This document shows positions 27,909 to 37,495 of a stretch of DNA of 64,000 bases, piece by piece. The stretch covers positions 1 through 64,000 of the forward strand of contig NZ_LIQI01000018.1 of NCBI RefSeq assembly GCF_001418105.1, written 5' to 3'. Both the position numbers and the translations under genes were made by a program. Source of the stretch: Lacinutrix himadriensis (GTDB lineage Bacteria > Bacteroidota > Bacteroidia > Flavobacteriales > Flavobacteriaceae). Every line of letters starts with the position of its first letter. Positions within the stretch are counted from its first letter, which is position 1. The notes beneath the pieces are model-generated. The model made no database searches, was not told where the DNA came from, and worked only from the letters and a program-made list of their open reading frames with translations.

Positions 27909-28745
27909 TTAGTAATTAAAATTACTAATAGGTCTAAAAGAAGACACACCAAACTTTTTAGATTCCTCGATAGCTTGAGGCGCTAATGCTTTTAGATTCG
28001 CAATTCTACTATCGTTAGATGGATGCGTACTTAACATTTCTGGTGGTGCTTCACCGCCACTGTTTGCTTTCATTCTTACCCATAAGTTAGAAGCTTCTGT
28101 TGGATTATAACCAGCAATTCCCATTAGGTATAAACCTATTTTATCTGCTTCCGTTTCATGACTTCTGCTAAAAGGTAACATTCCTAAAACATTAGAACCT
28201 ACACCATAATATTGGTTAAAAGCATCTCTAGTTTGATCATCTTGAATAGCAACATTTCCTGCTACAGCTAAACCTTGTTGTATGTATGCAGCACTCATAC
28301 GTTGTTGTCCGTGATTTGCTAGTGCATGCGCTACCTCATGTCCCATTATTGCCGCAACTCCTGTTTCGCTTTGTGCAATTGGTAAGATTCCTGTATAGAA
28401 AACAATTTTACCTCCTGGCATACACCAAGCATTTACTGTTGGATCATCTATTAAATTATATTCCCATTTGTAATCTGTTAAATACCCTTGATGTCCATTT
28501 GCATTTAACCAACGTTCTGCTGCAACAGCAATACGTTGACCAACTCTTGTAATCATATCTGCTCTAGCTGTTCCTGTTTCTACATTGCTTTCTGATAATA
28601 CTTGGTTATATTGAGCAAATGCAGTTGGAAACAATTGAGAATTTGGCACTAATGCCATTGTAGACTTCCCTGTAAAAGGGTTTGTTGCACAAGAAAGAAA
28701 AAGTGCAATGGTACTACAGGCAATTATTACGTTTTTAAATTTCAT
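27909..28745 (-). CDS. M48 family metallopeptidase lipoprotein
   Basis: A 278-residue zinc peptidase with a lipobox (FLSCATNP, Cys19). The catalytic motif HEVAHALANHG is near residue 147 and the third-ligand helix SHETEADKIGLYLM follows near 200. This is the soluble periplasmic BepA/LoiP-like M48 type, usually involved in outer-membrane protein quality control. It is a single-gene unit, with terminator downstream. Confidence 0.9.
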   Translation of the reverse strand: MKFKNVIIACSTIALFLSCATNPFTGKSTMALVPNSQLFPTAFAQYNQVLSESNVETGTARADMITRVGQRIAVAAERWLNANGHQGYLTDYKWEYNLIDDPTVNAWCMPGGKIVFYTGILPIAQSETGVAAIMGHEVAHALANHGQQRMSAAYIQQGLAVAGNVAIQDDQTRDAFNQYYGVGSNVLGMLPFSRSHETEADKIGLYLMGIAGYNPTEASNLWVRMKANSGGEAPPEMLSTHPSNDSRIANLKALAPQAIEESKKFGVSSFRPISNFNY

Positions 28746-28846
28746 TTAGATACATGTTTAAATTAATCTCGATAAAGTTACTGAAAGTTAACCAATAACC
28801 GATTTTCAATATAGTAATATCCTTTAACATATTCTATTAAAGGTCG

Positions 28847-31249
28847 CTATTTACCGATAATGTGTATTTCTGTAAATTCTTTATCTACCGAAATAGATTG
28901 TAATTCTAGATTCACACTGTCTAAACTAATTTCTACATTGTCTATTTGTACCGATGTAATTTGAAAAGGTAAATTATGCAGTACTAAATTAAACTTGCTA
29001 TAATCTGCATTAAAATCTCCTCGTTTATGTTGTTGAAGAATTAATTCTTCCTTTTTACCAGTTACTTTAAAAGTACGTAAACTAAATCTTCCTTTCTTAT
29101 AGTCATAACCATCATGTGCGTCATCATATAATTTTGAAGATTCCTTACCTTCTTTATAGTACACATCTAAAGTGATTTCATCAAACTTCTTTTCATCTAC
29201 ATATTGTTGTATTGGGTATTTCGGAATTACAGCGCCTTCTTTTATAAACATTGGCATACTATCTAATTCTGCATCTACCCAAACTTCTCTTCCTCCTTCA
29301 ATGACTTCGTCTGTCCAGAAATTGTACCATTTCCCTTTAGGAACATACATTCTTCTTCCTTTGCCATTTGGTTCTAAAATTGGACAAACTAAAATTTGTT
29401 CTCCATATACAAACTCATCACTTCTATAGTGTGTAGCGGTATCTTCTTGATCGTATAAAACTAAAGATTTTAAGATAGGCGTTCCGTCATTGATATATTT
29501 CCAAAAAGCGGTGTATAAATAAGGTAATAACTGGTATCTAATTTCCACAAACTTTCTTACAATATCGGTAATTTCTTCTCCGAAAACCCACGGTTCTTGA
29601 TCGCCATGATCTCCAGAAGAATGCACTCTACAAAAGGCATGAAAAACACCTAATTGAATCCATCTTGCAAACAATTCTCCTTGTGGCTGTTCTGCAAAAC
29701 CTCCAATATCACTTCCTGCAAAAGAAAAACCTGACATTGCCATTCGCTGTGCTTGGTTATTCGCAATTGCTAAATGTTCCCAAGTTGCTACGTTATCTCC
29801 CATCCATGTAGAAGTATATCTTTGTGCACCAGAATATGCAGATCTTGTAATTACAAAAGGTCTTTTTGGATACGCATATTTCTTTAAACCATGGTAGGTT
29901 GCTCGCGCCATTTGTGTTCCATAAATATTATGTGCTTTTCTATGCGAACAAGGATTTCCATCATAATCATGACGTACATCATCTGGAAACGATTTATTAG
30001 GAACGTCCATTACAGCTGGCTCGTTCATATCATTCCACACGCCTTTTACACCAATATCTTCAATTAATTCTTGAAATAAACTAGACCACCATTCTCGCAC
30101 TTCTGGTTTTGTGTAATCCGGAAAATAACATTCTCCAGGCCAAACTTTACCTTTCATATACGGTCCATCGGCACGTTTACAGAAATAATCTTTATCTAAT
30201 CCTTCTTTAAAAACAGCATAATCTAAATCTATTTTAATTCCTGGATCTATAATTACTACGGTTTTAAAACCATCTTCTTCTAATTCCTTCACCATTCTTT
30301 TTGGATCTGGAAAAAGTTTTTTATCCCAAGTAAAACAACGAAAACCATCCATATAATCGATATCCAAATAGATAGCATCACAAGGAATTTTTAAATCTCT
30401 AAAAGTTTTGGTTACTTCTTTTACGTTAGCTTCTGGATAATACGACCATTTACATTGATGAAAACCTAATGCCCATAAAGGAGGTAACGTATGTGGTTTA
30501 CCTGTTAAATCGGTATAGTTTTTAACAACATCTTCCATTTGCGGACCATAGATGAAATAATAATTCATTTCACCACCTTGTGCCCAAAAACTGGTTACAT
30601 TTCTTCTTTCGTGTGCAAAATCGAAATGCGTTTTAAAGGTATTATCAAAGAAAATACCGTACGATTTATTGTCTTGTATTGCTGTATAAAAAGGAATTGC
30701 TTTGTAAATAGGATCGGTGTTTTTTCCAAAAGCATAAGAATCTGTTGCCCAGTTTTCGAAACGTTTTCCTTTTAAATTTACATCTACAGGTTTATCTCCT
30801 AAACCATAAAAACTTTCTGCTTTCTGACAAGCTTTACTCATTTTCACAATGTCTCCTCCATATTCATAACTCTCTTCCCAATGGAAACCAATTTCATCTT
30901 GATTGATTAATTTGTTATCCACCGCATCAAATAAAGCAACCTGAAGTCCGAGTTTCTCCACCTTACAGATTAACTTAGAAGTAGTAATGATATAATGTGT
31001 ATCGTCTTCTGTAACCTCTAAAAAATTATATCCTCTACTAGCATGGATAGTAACTCCATAAGAAAAATCATTTTCAAATTTTCCTGTTGTGCTATATCTA
31101 AATCGGATAACACTATCTCTAACAACCGTTATTTGAAGTACAACTCCGTTTTTTGTAGAAAAATGTAAGGTATCTACATCTTTCTTATATTTTATTATTT
31201 CTGAAGGAAATAGATTCCCTTTTTGCTCTAATTCTGTATTTACAATCAT
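28847..31249 (-). CDS. Glycoside hydrolase family 31 alpha-glucosidase
   Basis: About 800 residues from the internal ATG at 31249 (MIVNTELEQKGNLF), which fits the family better than a start 36 bp earlier. It shows the N-terminal beta-sandwich, DIDYMDGFRCFTWD, the nucleophile region GVWNDMNEPAVMD (Asp in WNDMNE), then RYTSTWMGDN, GSDIGGFAEQP and the C-terminal beta domains. No signal peptide is evident, so it is probably cytosolic and hydrolyses alpha-1,4-glucosides such as glycogen or maltodextrin breakdown products. It lies downstream of glgB but behind a terminator-like structure. Confidence 0.92.
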   Translation of the reverse strand: MIVNTELEQKGNLFPSEIIKYKKDVDTLHFSTKNGVVLQITVVRDSVIRFRYSTTGKFENDFSYGVTIHASRGYNFLEVTEDDTHYIITTSKLICKVEKLGLQVALFDAVDNKLINQDEIGFHWEESYEYGGDIVKMSKACQKAESFYGLGDKPVDVNLKGKRFENWATDSYAFGKNTDPIYKAIPFYTAIQDNKSYGIFFDNTFKTHFDFAHERRNVTSFWAQGGEMNYYFIYGPQMEDVVKNYTDLTGKPHTLPPLWALGFHQCKWSYYPEANVKEVTKTFRDLKIPCDAIYLDIDYMDGFRCFTWDKKLFPDPKRMVKELEEDGFKTVVIIDPGIKIDLDYAVFKEGLDKDYFCKRADGPYMKGKVWPGECYFPDYTKPEVREWWSSLFQELIEDIGVKGVWNDMNEPAVMDVPNKSFPDDVRHDYDGNPCSHRKAHNIYGTQMARATYHGLKKYAYPKRPFVITRSAYSGAQRYTSTWMGDNVATWEHLAIANNQAQRMAMSGFSFAGSDIGGFAEQPQGELFARWIQLGVFHAFCRVHSSGDHGDQEPWVFGEEITDIVRKFVEIRYQLLPYLYTAFWKYINDGTPILKSLVLYDQEDTATHYRSDEFVYGEQILVCPILEPNGKGRRMYVPKGKWYNFWTDEVIEGGREVWVDAELDSMPMFIKEGAVIPKYPIQQYVDEKKFDEITLDVYYKEGKESSKLYDDAHDGYDYKKGRFSLRTFKVTGKKEELILQQHKRGDFNADYSKFNLVLHNLPFQITSVQIDNVEISLDSVNLELQSISVDKEFTEIHIIGK

Positions 31250-31281
31250 CCTGCAATCTTTTAAATAGTATGTAAAAAAAA

Positions 31282-31348
31282 GCAAAAAAACGATGTAAAA
31301 AAAACTATCTGAATAGTTCTTATAACTAATTATTAACTACATCGTTTT
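31282..31348 (-). terminator. Terminator-like double hairpin between glgB and GH31
   Basis: Outer arms AAAACGATGTA and TACATCGTTTT (31287-31297 and 31338-31348) enclose a smaller stem AACTAT / ATAGTT. On the minus strand the outer stem is followed by a U-run. It may end the glg transcript or reduce read-through to the GH31 gene. Confidence 0.6.
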
Positions 31349-31404
31349 AGTATAGTAATTTTACTGAATTTATAAAATAAAAGCATTAAAATGAGATATT
31401 TATT

Positions 31405-33312
31405 TTATTGATATTTAAATGCTAACATGGTTAAAGGCGGAATATTAAGGACTACAGAATTTTTTCTAAACTGCCAGCTTTTAGCCTCGGAAGTTAGTGT
31501 CTTATTTTTAAAATCACCAGTGCCAAAATAGTCTTTTTCATTACTATTAAATACCTCTTTTAATTTTCCTTTTTTAGGAAGTCCAATACGATAACCTTCT
31601 CTTGGAACAGGAGTCATATTACACGCAATAATTAGATTATCTTTTGGCTTATTTCCTTTTCTTATAAATACTAAAACCGAATTTTCTGCATCGTTATAAT
31701 CGATCCATTCAAAACCTTCTTGTTCAAACTGCTTTTCGTGTAAAGCGGGTTCGGTTTTGTATAAAGTATTTAAGTCTTTGATAAGTTTTTGAACGCCTTT
31801 ATGTGGTTTGTATTGTAGTAAATGCCAATCTAAACTCTTCTGAAAATTCCACTCTTCGCTTTGTCCGAATTCTGCTCCTTGAAATAATAGTTTTGTTCCA
31901 GGATGCGTAAACATATAACTGTATAACAAACGTAAATTGGCAAATTTCTGCCATTCGTCTCCAGGCATTCTATTTAAAATTGATTTTTTACCATACACCA
32001 CTTCGTCATGACTTAGTGGCAACATAAAGTTTTCGGTAAACGCATAGGTCATACTAAACGTTAAATCGTTTTGGTGGTGTTTTCTATACACGGGTTCTTT
32101 TGAAAAATACTGAAGCGTATCATGCATCCACCCCATCATCCATTTCATACCAAATCCTAAACCACCTAAAAATACGGGTTTAGAAACTCCTGGAAAGGAA
32201 GTAGATTCTTCCGCTATAGCTTGTACATCTGGAAATACACCATAAATAGCCTGGTTTAATTCTTCCATAAAAGCGATAGCTTCCAGGTTTTCTCTTCCTC
32301 CATGAATGTTTGGCTCCCATTGGCCTTCCTCTCTAGAATAATCTAAAAATAACATAGATGCTACTGCATCCACTCGCAATCCGTCGGCATGATATTGATC
32401 TAACCAAAACAATGCATTACTGATTAAAAAAGACTTTACTTCGTTTCGTCCGTAATTAAAAATTAAACTTTTCCAATCTTGATGATAGCCTCTGCGTTTA
32501 TCTGGATGTTCATACAAACAAGAACCATCAAAAAAGCCTAGTCCGTGTGCATCTTCTGGAAAATGAGAAGGCACCCAATCTAGTAAAATTCCGATATCGT
32601 TTTGGTGTAGTTTATCTACTAATAGTTTAAATTCTTCCGGATACCCAAAACGTGACGTTGGTGCAAAATATCCTGTTACTTGATATCCCCAACTTGGATC
32701 GTAAGGAAACTCCATAATAGGCATTAACTCTACGTGTGTAAAGTTCATTTCTTTTACATAATCTACTAATTGGTCTGCTAGTTCGACATAGGATAAAAAA
32801 CGGTTTTCTTCTATTTGTTGTTTCCAAGAACCTAAGTGCACTTCATATACCGAAAAAGGTGCATTTAATGCATTTTTCTTTTTTCGAGATTTCATCCATT
32901 TGGAATCTTCCCAACCATACTCATCTTCCCAAACAATAGAAGCTGTTTTAGGATTATGTTCAAAACGTCTCGCATACGGATCTGCTTTTTCCGTTTTTAT
33001 ACCATTATTATGACTTTCAATTTTATATTTATAGGTTGTTCCTTTTCCGACATTTGGAATAAATCCTTCCCAAATACCACTTTCGTCCCAACGTACATGT
33101 AATAGATGTTCTCCTTCTTTCCAAAAATTAAAATCGCCAATTACAGAAACCTGTTTCGCGCTTGGTGCCCAAACAGAAAAATACGTTCCTTCTACACCAT
33201 CTACGGTAGTGATATGCGATCCAAATTTTTCATAAAGTTTGTAATGTTTACCAGATTTAAATAAACTAATATCAAAATCGGTGAATAAGCTATGCGCTAT
33301 TACTTGAGACAT
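31405..33312 (-). CDS. glgB: 1,4-alpha-glucan branching enzyme
   Basis: A 635-residue GH13 enzyme that makes alpha-1,6 branches in glycogen. The N-terminal CBM48-like domain (YFSVWAPSAKQVSVIGDFNFW) is followed by the barrel: VELMPIMEFPYDPSWGYQ, GLRVDAVASMLFLDYSR (nucleophile Asp), AIAEESTSFPG (acid/base Glu) and LPLSHDEVVYGKKS, then the C-terminal beta domain. Length is that of the shorter GlgB class. It is the third gene of glgA-glgC-glgB, 39 bp after glgC. Confidence 0.96.
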   Translation of the reverse strand: MSQVIAHSLFTDFDISLFKSGKHYKLYEKFGSHITTVDGVEGTYFSVWAPSAKQVSVIGDFNFWKEGEHLLHVRWDESGIWEGFIPNVGKGTTYKYKIESHNNGIKTEKADPYARRFEHNPKTASIVWEDEYGWEDSKWMKSRKKKNALNAPFSVYEVHLGSWKQQIEENRFLSYVELADQLVDYVKEMNFTHVELMPIMEFPYDPSWGYQVTGYFAPTSRFGYPEEFKLLVDKLHQNDIGILLDWVPSHFPEDAHGLGFFDGSCLYEHPDKRRGYHQDWKSLIFNYGRNEVKSFLISNALFWLDQYHADGLRVDAVASMLFLDYSREEGQWEPNIHGGRENLEAIAFMEELNQAIYGVFPDVQAIAEESTSFPGVSKPVFLGGLGFGMKWMMGWMHDTLQYFSKEPVYRKHHQNDLTFSMTYAFTENFMLPLSHDEVVYGKKSILNRMPGDEWQKFANLRLLYSYMFTHPGTKLLFQGAEFGQSEEWNFQKSLDWHLLQYKPHKGVQKLIKDLNTLYKTEPALHEKQFEQEGFEWIDYNDAENSVLVFIRKGNKPKDNLIIACNMTPVPREGYRIGLPKKGKLKEVFNSNEKDYFGTGDFKNKTLTSEAKSWQFRKNSVVLNIPPLTMLAFKYQ

Positions 33313-33351
33313 ATATTGTATTTTGGGTATGCGTTTAAATTATAGATTCTA

Positions 33352-34617
33352 CTACTTAATGATTGTTCCTTTTGGAATGGTTGCGCCTTTTTTAATAACT
33401 ACAATGCCGTCTTTAATAAGGTAGGTATCGGTTTCGGTATCTTTTAAATGTAATCCTCCTTCAATTTTAACATCGTCACCAATTCTACAATTTTTATCTA
33501 TAATACAATTGTTAATGTAGCATCTATCACCAATACCTAAAAGGTTTTCAATTTTATTAGCTTCAATGGTTTTTAAAGATTCATAACAATCATTACCCAT
33601 CATATAAGTATTTAAAATAACCGATTCTTTACCAATTCTAGAACGAATACCAATCACACTTCTTTCAATTTTAGCGGCATGAATGATACAGCCATCCGAA
33701 ATCACCGTTTTATTTAAAAGCGTTCCAGAAATTTTAGATGTAGGTAAAATTCTTGCTCTTGTATATACTCTATCGTCGGCATATAAATTAAACTTAGGAA
33801 TATCATCTGTTAAACCTAGATTCGCATCAAAGAAAGATTCTATGGTTCCAATATCTGTCCAATATCCTTCATATTGATAACTCACTGTTTTATGCTCATG
33901 AATGGATTGTGGTATGATTTCCTTTCCAAAATCATTGGTATCCGGATTTTCCATTAGTTTCACCAAAAGGTCTCTATTAAAAATATAAATCCCCATAGAA
34001 GCCAGATAGTTTCGACCTTCTGCTTTCATATCATCACTTACATCTGAAGTCCAATCTGGTAATACATCTGCATCTGGTTTTTCAACAAACGAAGTAATTG
34101 TATTTTCATCATCTGTCTTTAAAATACCAAAACCAGTAGCTTCTTTTGCTGTAACAGGATAAGTTGCAATGGTAATTTCGGCATTACTAGCTTTATGCTT
34201 ATCGATCATGTCTTGCAAATCCATATTATACAATTGGTCGCCAGAAAGGATTAAAGCATATTCAAAATCATTACTTAAAAAGTGATGCATACTTTGTCTT
34301 ACAGCATCTGCTGTACCTTGAAACCATTTATCACTTTGCATGGTTTGTTCTGCAGCTAAAACATCTACAAATGCATGACTAAAAAAACTAAAGTGATACG
34401 TATTCTTAATATGTTTATTTAAAGAAGCAGAGTTAAACTGCGTTAACACATATATTCTTTTAATATTAGAATTGATACAATTAGAAATAGGAATATCTAC
34501 CAACCTATATTTTCCAGCTATTGGAACTGCAGGTTTTGATCTAGCTTGTGTTAATGGGTACAGTCTAGATCCTTGTCCTCCTCCTAAAATAATAGATAGC
34601 ACTTTATCATTAATCAT
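33352..34617 (-). CDS. glgC: Glucose-1-phosphate adenylyltransferase
   Basis: A 421-residue nucleotidyltransferase that makes ADP-glucose. It starts with LGGGQGSRLYPLTQARSKPAVP (nucleotide-binding loop), continues with RLVDIPISNCINS, a FQGTADAVRQ segment, SGDQLYNMDLQDMI, FVEKPDAD (glucose-1-phosphate site) and ends with a left-handed beta-helix. It lies 6 bp after glgA, clearly the same operon. Confidence 0.96.
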   Translation of the reverse strand: MINDKVLSIILGGGQGSRLYPLTQARSKPAVPIAGKYRLVDIPISNCINSNIKRIYVLTQFNSASLNKHIKNTYHFSFFSHAFVDVLAAEQTMQSDKWFQGTADAVRQSMHHFLSNDFEYALILSGDQLYNMDLQDMIDKHKASNAEITIATYPVTAKEATGFGILKTDDENTITSFVEKPDADVLPDWTSDVSDDMKAEGRNYLASMGIYIFNRDLLVKLMENPDTNDFGKEIIPQSIHEHKTVSYQYEGYWTDIGTIESFFDANLGLTDDIPKFNLYADDRVYTRARILPTSKISGTLLNKTVISDGCIIHAAKIERSVIGIRSRIGKESVILNTYMMGNDCYESLKTIEANKIENLLGIGDRCYINNCIIDKNCRIGDDVKIEGGLHLKDTETDTYLIKDGIVVIKKGATIPKGTIIK

Positions 34618-34623
34618 AATTGT

Positions 34624-36030
34624 TTAGTTTATAGATTTATATAGTTTAATATATTCTGAAGCTGACGCATCCCAAGAATGGTCGATTTTCATAATATTTT
34701 TTCTTATTTCTTTAAATTTTTCTTGGTCTTTATATAGTGTAATTCCTCTTTGTATGGCATGCTCTATTTCTGCAACAGTTACTTCCTTATGGCAAATACC
34801 AAATCCGTTTTCCTTTTCAATATCTACAACGGTATCTTTTAAACCACCAGTACTTCTCACTATAGGAATGGTTCCGTAACGCAAAGAATACATTTGGTTT
34901 AAACCACATGGTTCTACTCTAGAAGGCATTAATAAAAAGTCTGCTCCTCCATAAATGATATGCGATAGTTTTTCGTCGTAGCCTATAAAAGCATTATAAT
35001 TCCCTTGATGTGCTTCTTTTAGAGTATTTAGCTCTGCTTCTACTTCTTTATTACCAGAACCTAAAAGTAGGATCGAGCAGTTGTTTTCTTTTAAAATATT
35101 CTGAAAAACTTCAGGCAGTAAATCCGATCCTTTTTCATAAACCAATCTACCAATAAATGCAAATAATGGTTTGGTAGGATCTAAACGGAAAGTTTCACAC
35201 AACCATTTTTTATTTTTTTCTCTTCCTAAATTTACATTTTTTTCTGAAAAATTAGAAATTAAATATTCGTCTTTTTCCGGATTCCAAACTGCCGCATCTA
35301 TTCCGTTTAAAATACCAACACATTTCTGACTTTCGGCTTTTAGCAAATCTTGTAAACCATTCGCTTCTTGTTTTAATTCTTCCATATAACTTGGCGAAAC
35401 GGTTGTTACTCTCCAAGCACATTTTATTGCAGCAGCTAACGGATTAATTTGATTATTCCAATCTAGCAATCCTACATTTTTTAAATCAAACTCAGGTATA
35501 AAACCTAGCTTGTCATAACCAAATCCGCCTTGATATTGTGCATTATGAATGGTTGTAATTACAGGAATCTTATTTAAACTTTCATATTTATAACTTTCTT
35601 GCAACATAAAAGGAACTAGTCCGGTATGGTGATCGTGACAATGTATAATATTTGGTTTTGTATCTAGCGTAAGTAACCAATCTAAAGTTGCAATTTGAAA
35701 TGCTAAAAAACGGTCTGTATCATCAAAAGAATAGACATAATCTTTAAAAAGTAAAGACTTAATATCTACAAAAAACACATCGAATTCTAAGGTACTATTT
35801 TCTAGTTCTAAAATGCTAAAATCATAGGCTGTTTCACCAAGGGCAACTTCCGATTGATAGATAGTAGAAAAGGTATGCTCTTGTGTAAATTTATTATCAT
35901 AAAGAGGCATAATTACACTGCTCTTTAAACCAAGTGTATTTTGATATTTTGGTAAAGCACCAACAACATCTGCCAATCCTCCTACTTTAGCTATTGGGTA
36001 GCACTCTGCACTAATATGTGTTATATTCAT
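34624..36030 (-). CDS. glgA: Glycogen synthase (ADP-glucose)
   Basis: A 468-residue GT5 glycosyltransferase. The N-terminus has AECYPIAKVGGLADVVGALPK with the KVGGL ADP-glucose loop; HCHDHHTGLVPFML and TTIHNAQYQGGFG follow; the C-terminal Rossmann half has FAFIGRLVYEKGSDLL and MPSRVEPCGLNQMYSLRYG. It elongates glycogen from ADP-glucose and is the first gene of the glg operon, divergent from msrB. Confidence 0.96.
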   Translation of the reverse strand: MNITHISAECYPIAKVGGLADVVGALPKYQNTLGLKSSVIMPLYDNKFTQEHTFSTIYQSEVALGETAYDFSILELENSTLEFDVFFVDIKSLLFKDYVYSFDDTDRFLAFQIATLDWLLTLDTKPNIIHCHDHHTGLVPFMLQESYKYESLNKIPVITTIHNAQYQGGFGYDKLGFIPEFDLKNVGLLDWNNQINPLAAAIKCAWRVTTVSPSYMEELKQEANGLQDLLKAESQKCVGILNGIDAAVWNPEKDEYLISNFSEKNVNLGREKNKKWLCETFRLDPTKPLFAFIGRLVYEKGSDLLPEVFQNILKENNCSILLLGSGNKEVEAELNTLKEAHQGNYNAFIGYDEKLSHIIYGGADFLLMPSRVEPCGLNQMYSLRYGTIPIVRSTGGLKDTVVDIEKENGFGICHKEVTVAEIEHAIQRGITLYKDQEKFKEIRKNIMKIDHSWDASASEYIKLYKSIN

Positions 36031-36145
36031 TAAGTAATTTTCAATTTTACTCTTCTAAATTAATAAATAATTATGAAAAGCCTCGTTATATTATCAAATA
36101 GTTAATGTAAAAATTTAACTACACCGATTTCGTAATGAATATATA

Positions 36146-36164
36146 TTTATTCCGACAGAATAAA
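36146..36164. promoter_or_regulatory. Inverted repeat upstream of msrB, possible operator
   Basis: Perfect 7-bp arms TTTATTC and GAATAAA around CGACA, 24 bp before the msrB start and 116 bp before glgA. Size and position suit a regulator-binding site for msrB or the shared divergent promoter region, but no known consensus was recognised. Confidence 0.4.
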
Positions 36165-36188
36165 TAATCCAAATGAACAATTTACTTT

Positions 36189-36671
36189 ATGAAAAAGTTT
36201 TTATTAGTTAGTATTATCAGCCTTTTATTTAGTTGCAATTCTTCCGCTCAAAAAAGCAAAGCAGAAAGCAATACACAATACCCTGTTAACAAGACAGATA
36301 CCGAATGGAAAAAGGAACTTAGTCCAGAACAATATTATGTTTTGCGAGAAGCAGGAACCGAACGTCCTTTTTCTAGCCACTTAAATAAAAACGAAACCAA
36401 AGGAACCTACCATTGTGCTGCATGTAATATTGCGTTATTTAAAAGCGAACACAAGTTTGACTCTGGAACTGGTTGGCCAAGTTTTGATAGAACCATTGCA
36501 GGTAATGTTGCTTTTGGATCTGACAACAAATTAGGGTACTCTAGAGACGAAGAACATTGCGCAAATTGTGGTGGTCACTTAGGGCATGTATTTAATGACG
36601 GACCAAGAAAAACAACAGGAAAACGTCATTGTATAAATGGTGTTGCTTTAAAGTTTATACCTGCGGAATAA
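36189..36671 (+). CDS. msrB: Peptide-methionine (R)-S-oxide reductase, exported
   Basis: A 160-residue MsrB. Zinc-ligand pairs CAAC and CANC, the sequence FDSGTGWPSF and the active-site segment GKRHCINGVALKF with the catalytic Cys are present. The N-terminus is a lipoprotein signal (FSCNSSAQ), so the enzyme repairs oxidised methionine outside the cytosol. No msrA is nearby. It is transcribed divergently from the glg operon. Confidence 0.94.
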   Translation: MKKFLLVSIISLLFSCNSSAQKSKAESNTQYPVNKTDTEWKKELSPEQYYVLREAGTERPFSSHLNKNETKGTYHCAACNIALFKSEHKFDSGTGWPSFDRTIAGNVAFGSDNKLGYSRDEEHCANCGGHLGHVFNDGPRKTTGKRHCINGVALKFIPAE

Positions 36672-36765
36672 TTAAAATCTTATATACCGAAATAAATTCT
36701 AAAGATACTAATGGCTAGCTAGATACATTCTAAAATATTATTTTTATGACATACATTCAGAATAT

Positions 36766-37320
36766 ATGGAAACCTCGTATTTATCAAGCGTTATTAAACA
36801 ATTGGAATATTACAAAGCTTTAGGTGACAAAACCATAAGGCAGCTTTCTTTTGAAGAATTACAATGGCAACCTAATGAGGCATCCAACAGTGTTTCTATA
36901 ATAGGAAAGCATCTTATTGGTAATATGTTATCGCGTTGGACCAACTTTTTAACCGAAGATGGCGAAAAAGAATGGAGAAAACGCGATGACGAATTTATAG
37001 ACACCTACACCAATAAAGAAGCATTTATAACTTCTTGGGAAACCGGATGGATTTGCCTATTTAACGCTATTTCACCTTTAACGGAAGAAGATCAAGAACG
37101 TATTATTTACATTAGAAACCAAGGTCATACGGTTACAGAGGCGATTAACAGACAACTAGCGCATTACTCCTATCATATAGGACAAATGGTTTTTCTAGGA
37201 AAATTTTTAATAGGAAGTGATTGGCAACCTTTATCTATACCCAAAGGAAAGTCTGCTACCTACAATCAAGAAAAATTTGCTAAAGAAAAAGGAAAAAGAC
37301 ATTTTACCGACGATTTATAA
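36766..37320 (+). CDS. DinB-like (DUF1572-type) protein
   Basis: A 184-residue helical protein. The pattern IKQLEYYKALGDKTIRQLSFEELQW, SIIGKHLIGNMLSRWTNF and RQLAHYSYHIGQMVFLGKFL fits the DinB four-helix fold, with His at the metal positions (KHL, HYSYHIGQ). Such proteins can be metal-dependent thiol transferases or have unknown roles. It follows msrB by 94 bp and could share its transcript; the function is unproven. Confidence 0.8.
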   Translation: METSYLSSVIKQLEYYKALGDKTIRQLSFEELQWQPNEASNSVSIIGKHLIGNMLSRWTNFLTEDGEKEWRKRDDEFIDTYTNKEAFITSWETGWICLFNAISPLTEEDQERIIYIRNQGHTVTEAINRQLAHYSYHIGQMVFLGKFLIGSDWQPLSIPKGKSATYNQEKFAKEKGKRHFTDDL

Positions 37321-37330
37321 ACGATTCTAG

Positions 37331-37414
37331 ATCTCGCGTGAGGGATAGAAACGGCATCCTTTTGTTTTTTTTAACAAAAGATACAGTGTATAGCCCGACC
37401 TTTAGGGCACGCCC
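37331..37414. repeat. Self-complementary intergenic element after the DinB gene
   Basis: Nested pairing can be drawn by hand: GCGTG (37336-37340) with CACGC (37408-37412), CTTTTGTT (37359-37366) with AACAAAAG (37373-37380), and GCCC with GGGC (37393-37408). The words gcgtgagggat and tagcccgacc resemble an element I associate with ends of genes in other flavobacteria. It may be a REP-like repeat or an RNA structure. Confidence 0.5.
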
Positions 37415-37495
37415 AAATAAAAATGAAACATCAATTTATTATTTCGGCTTTGTTTTGTAAATTCGTAACTTGAAAAATCGACTAAAAAATACACA

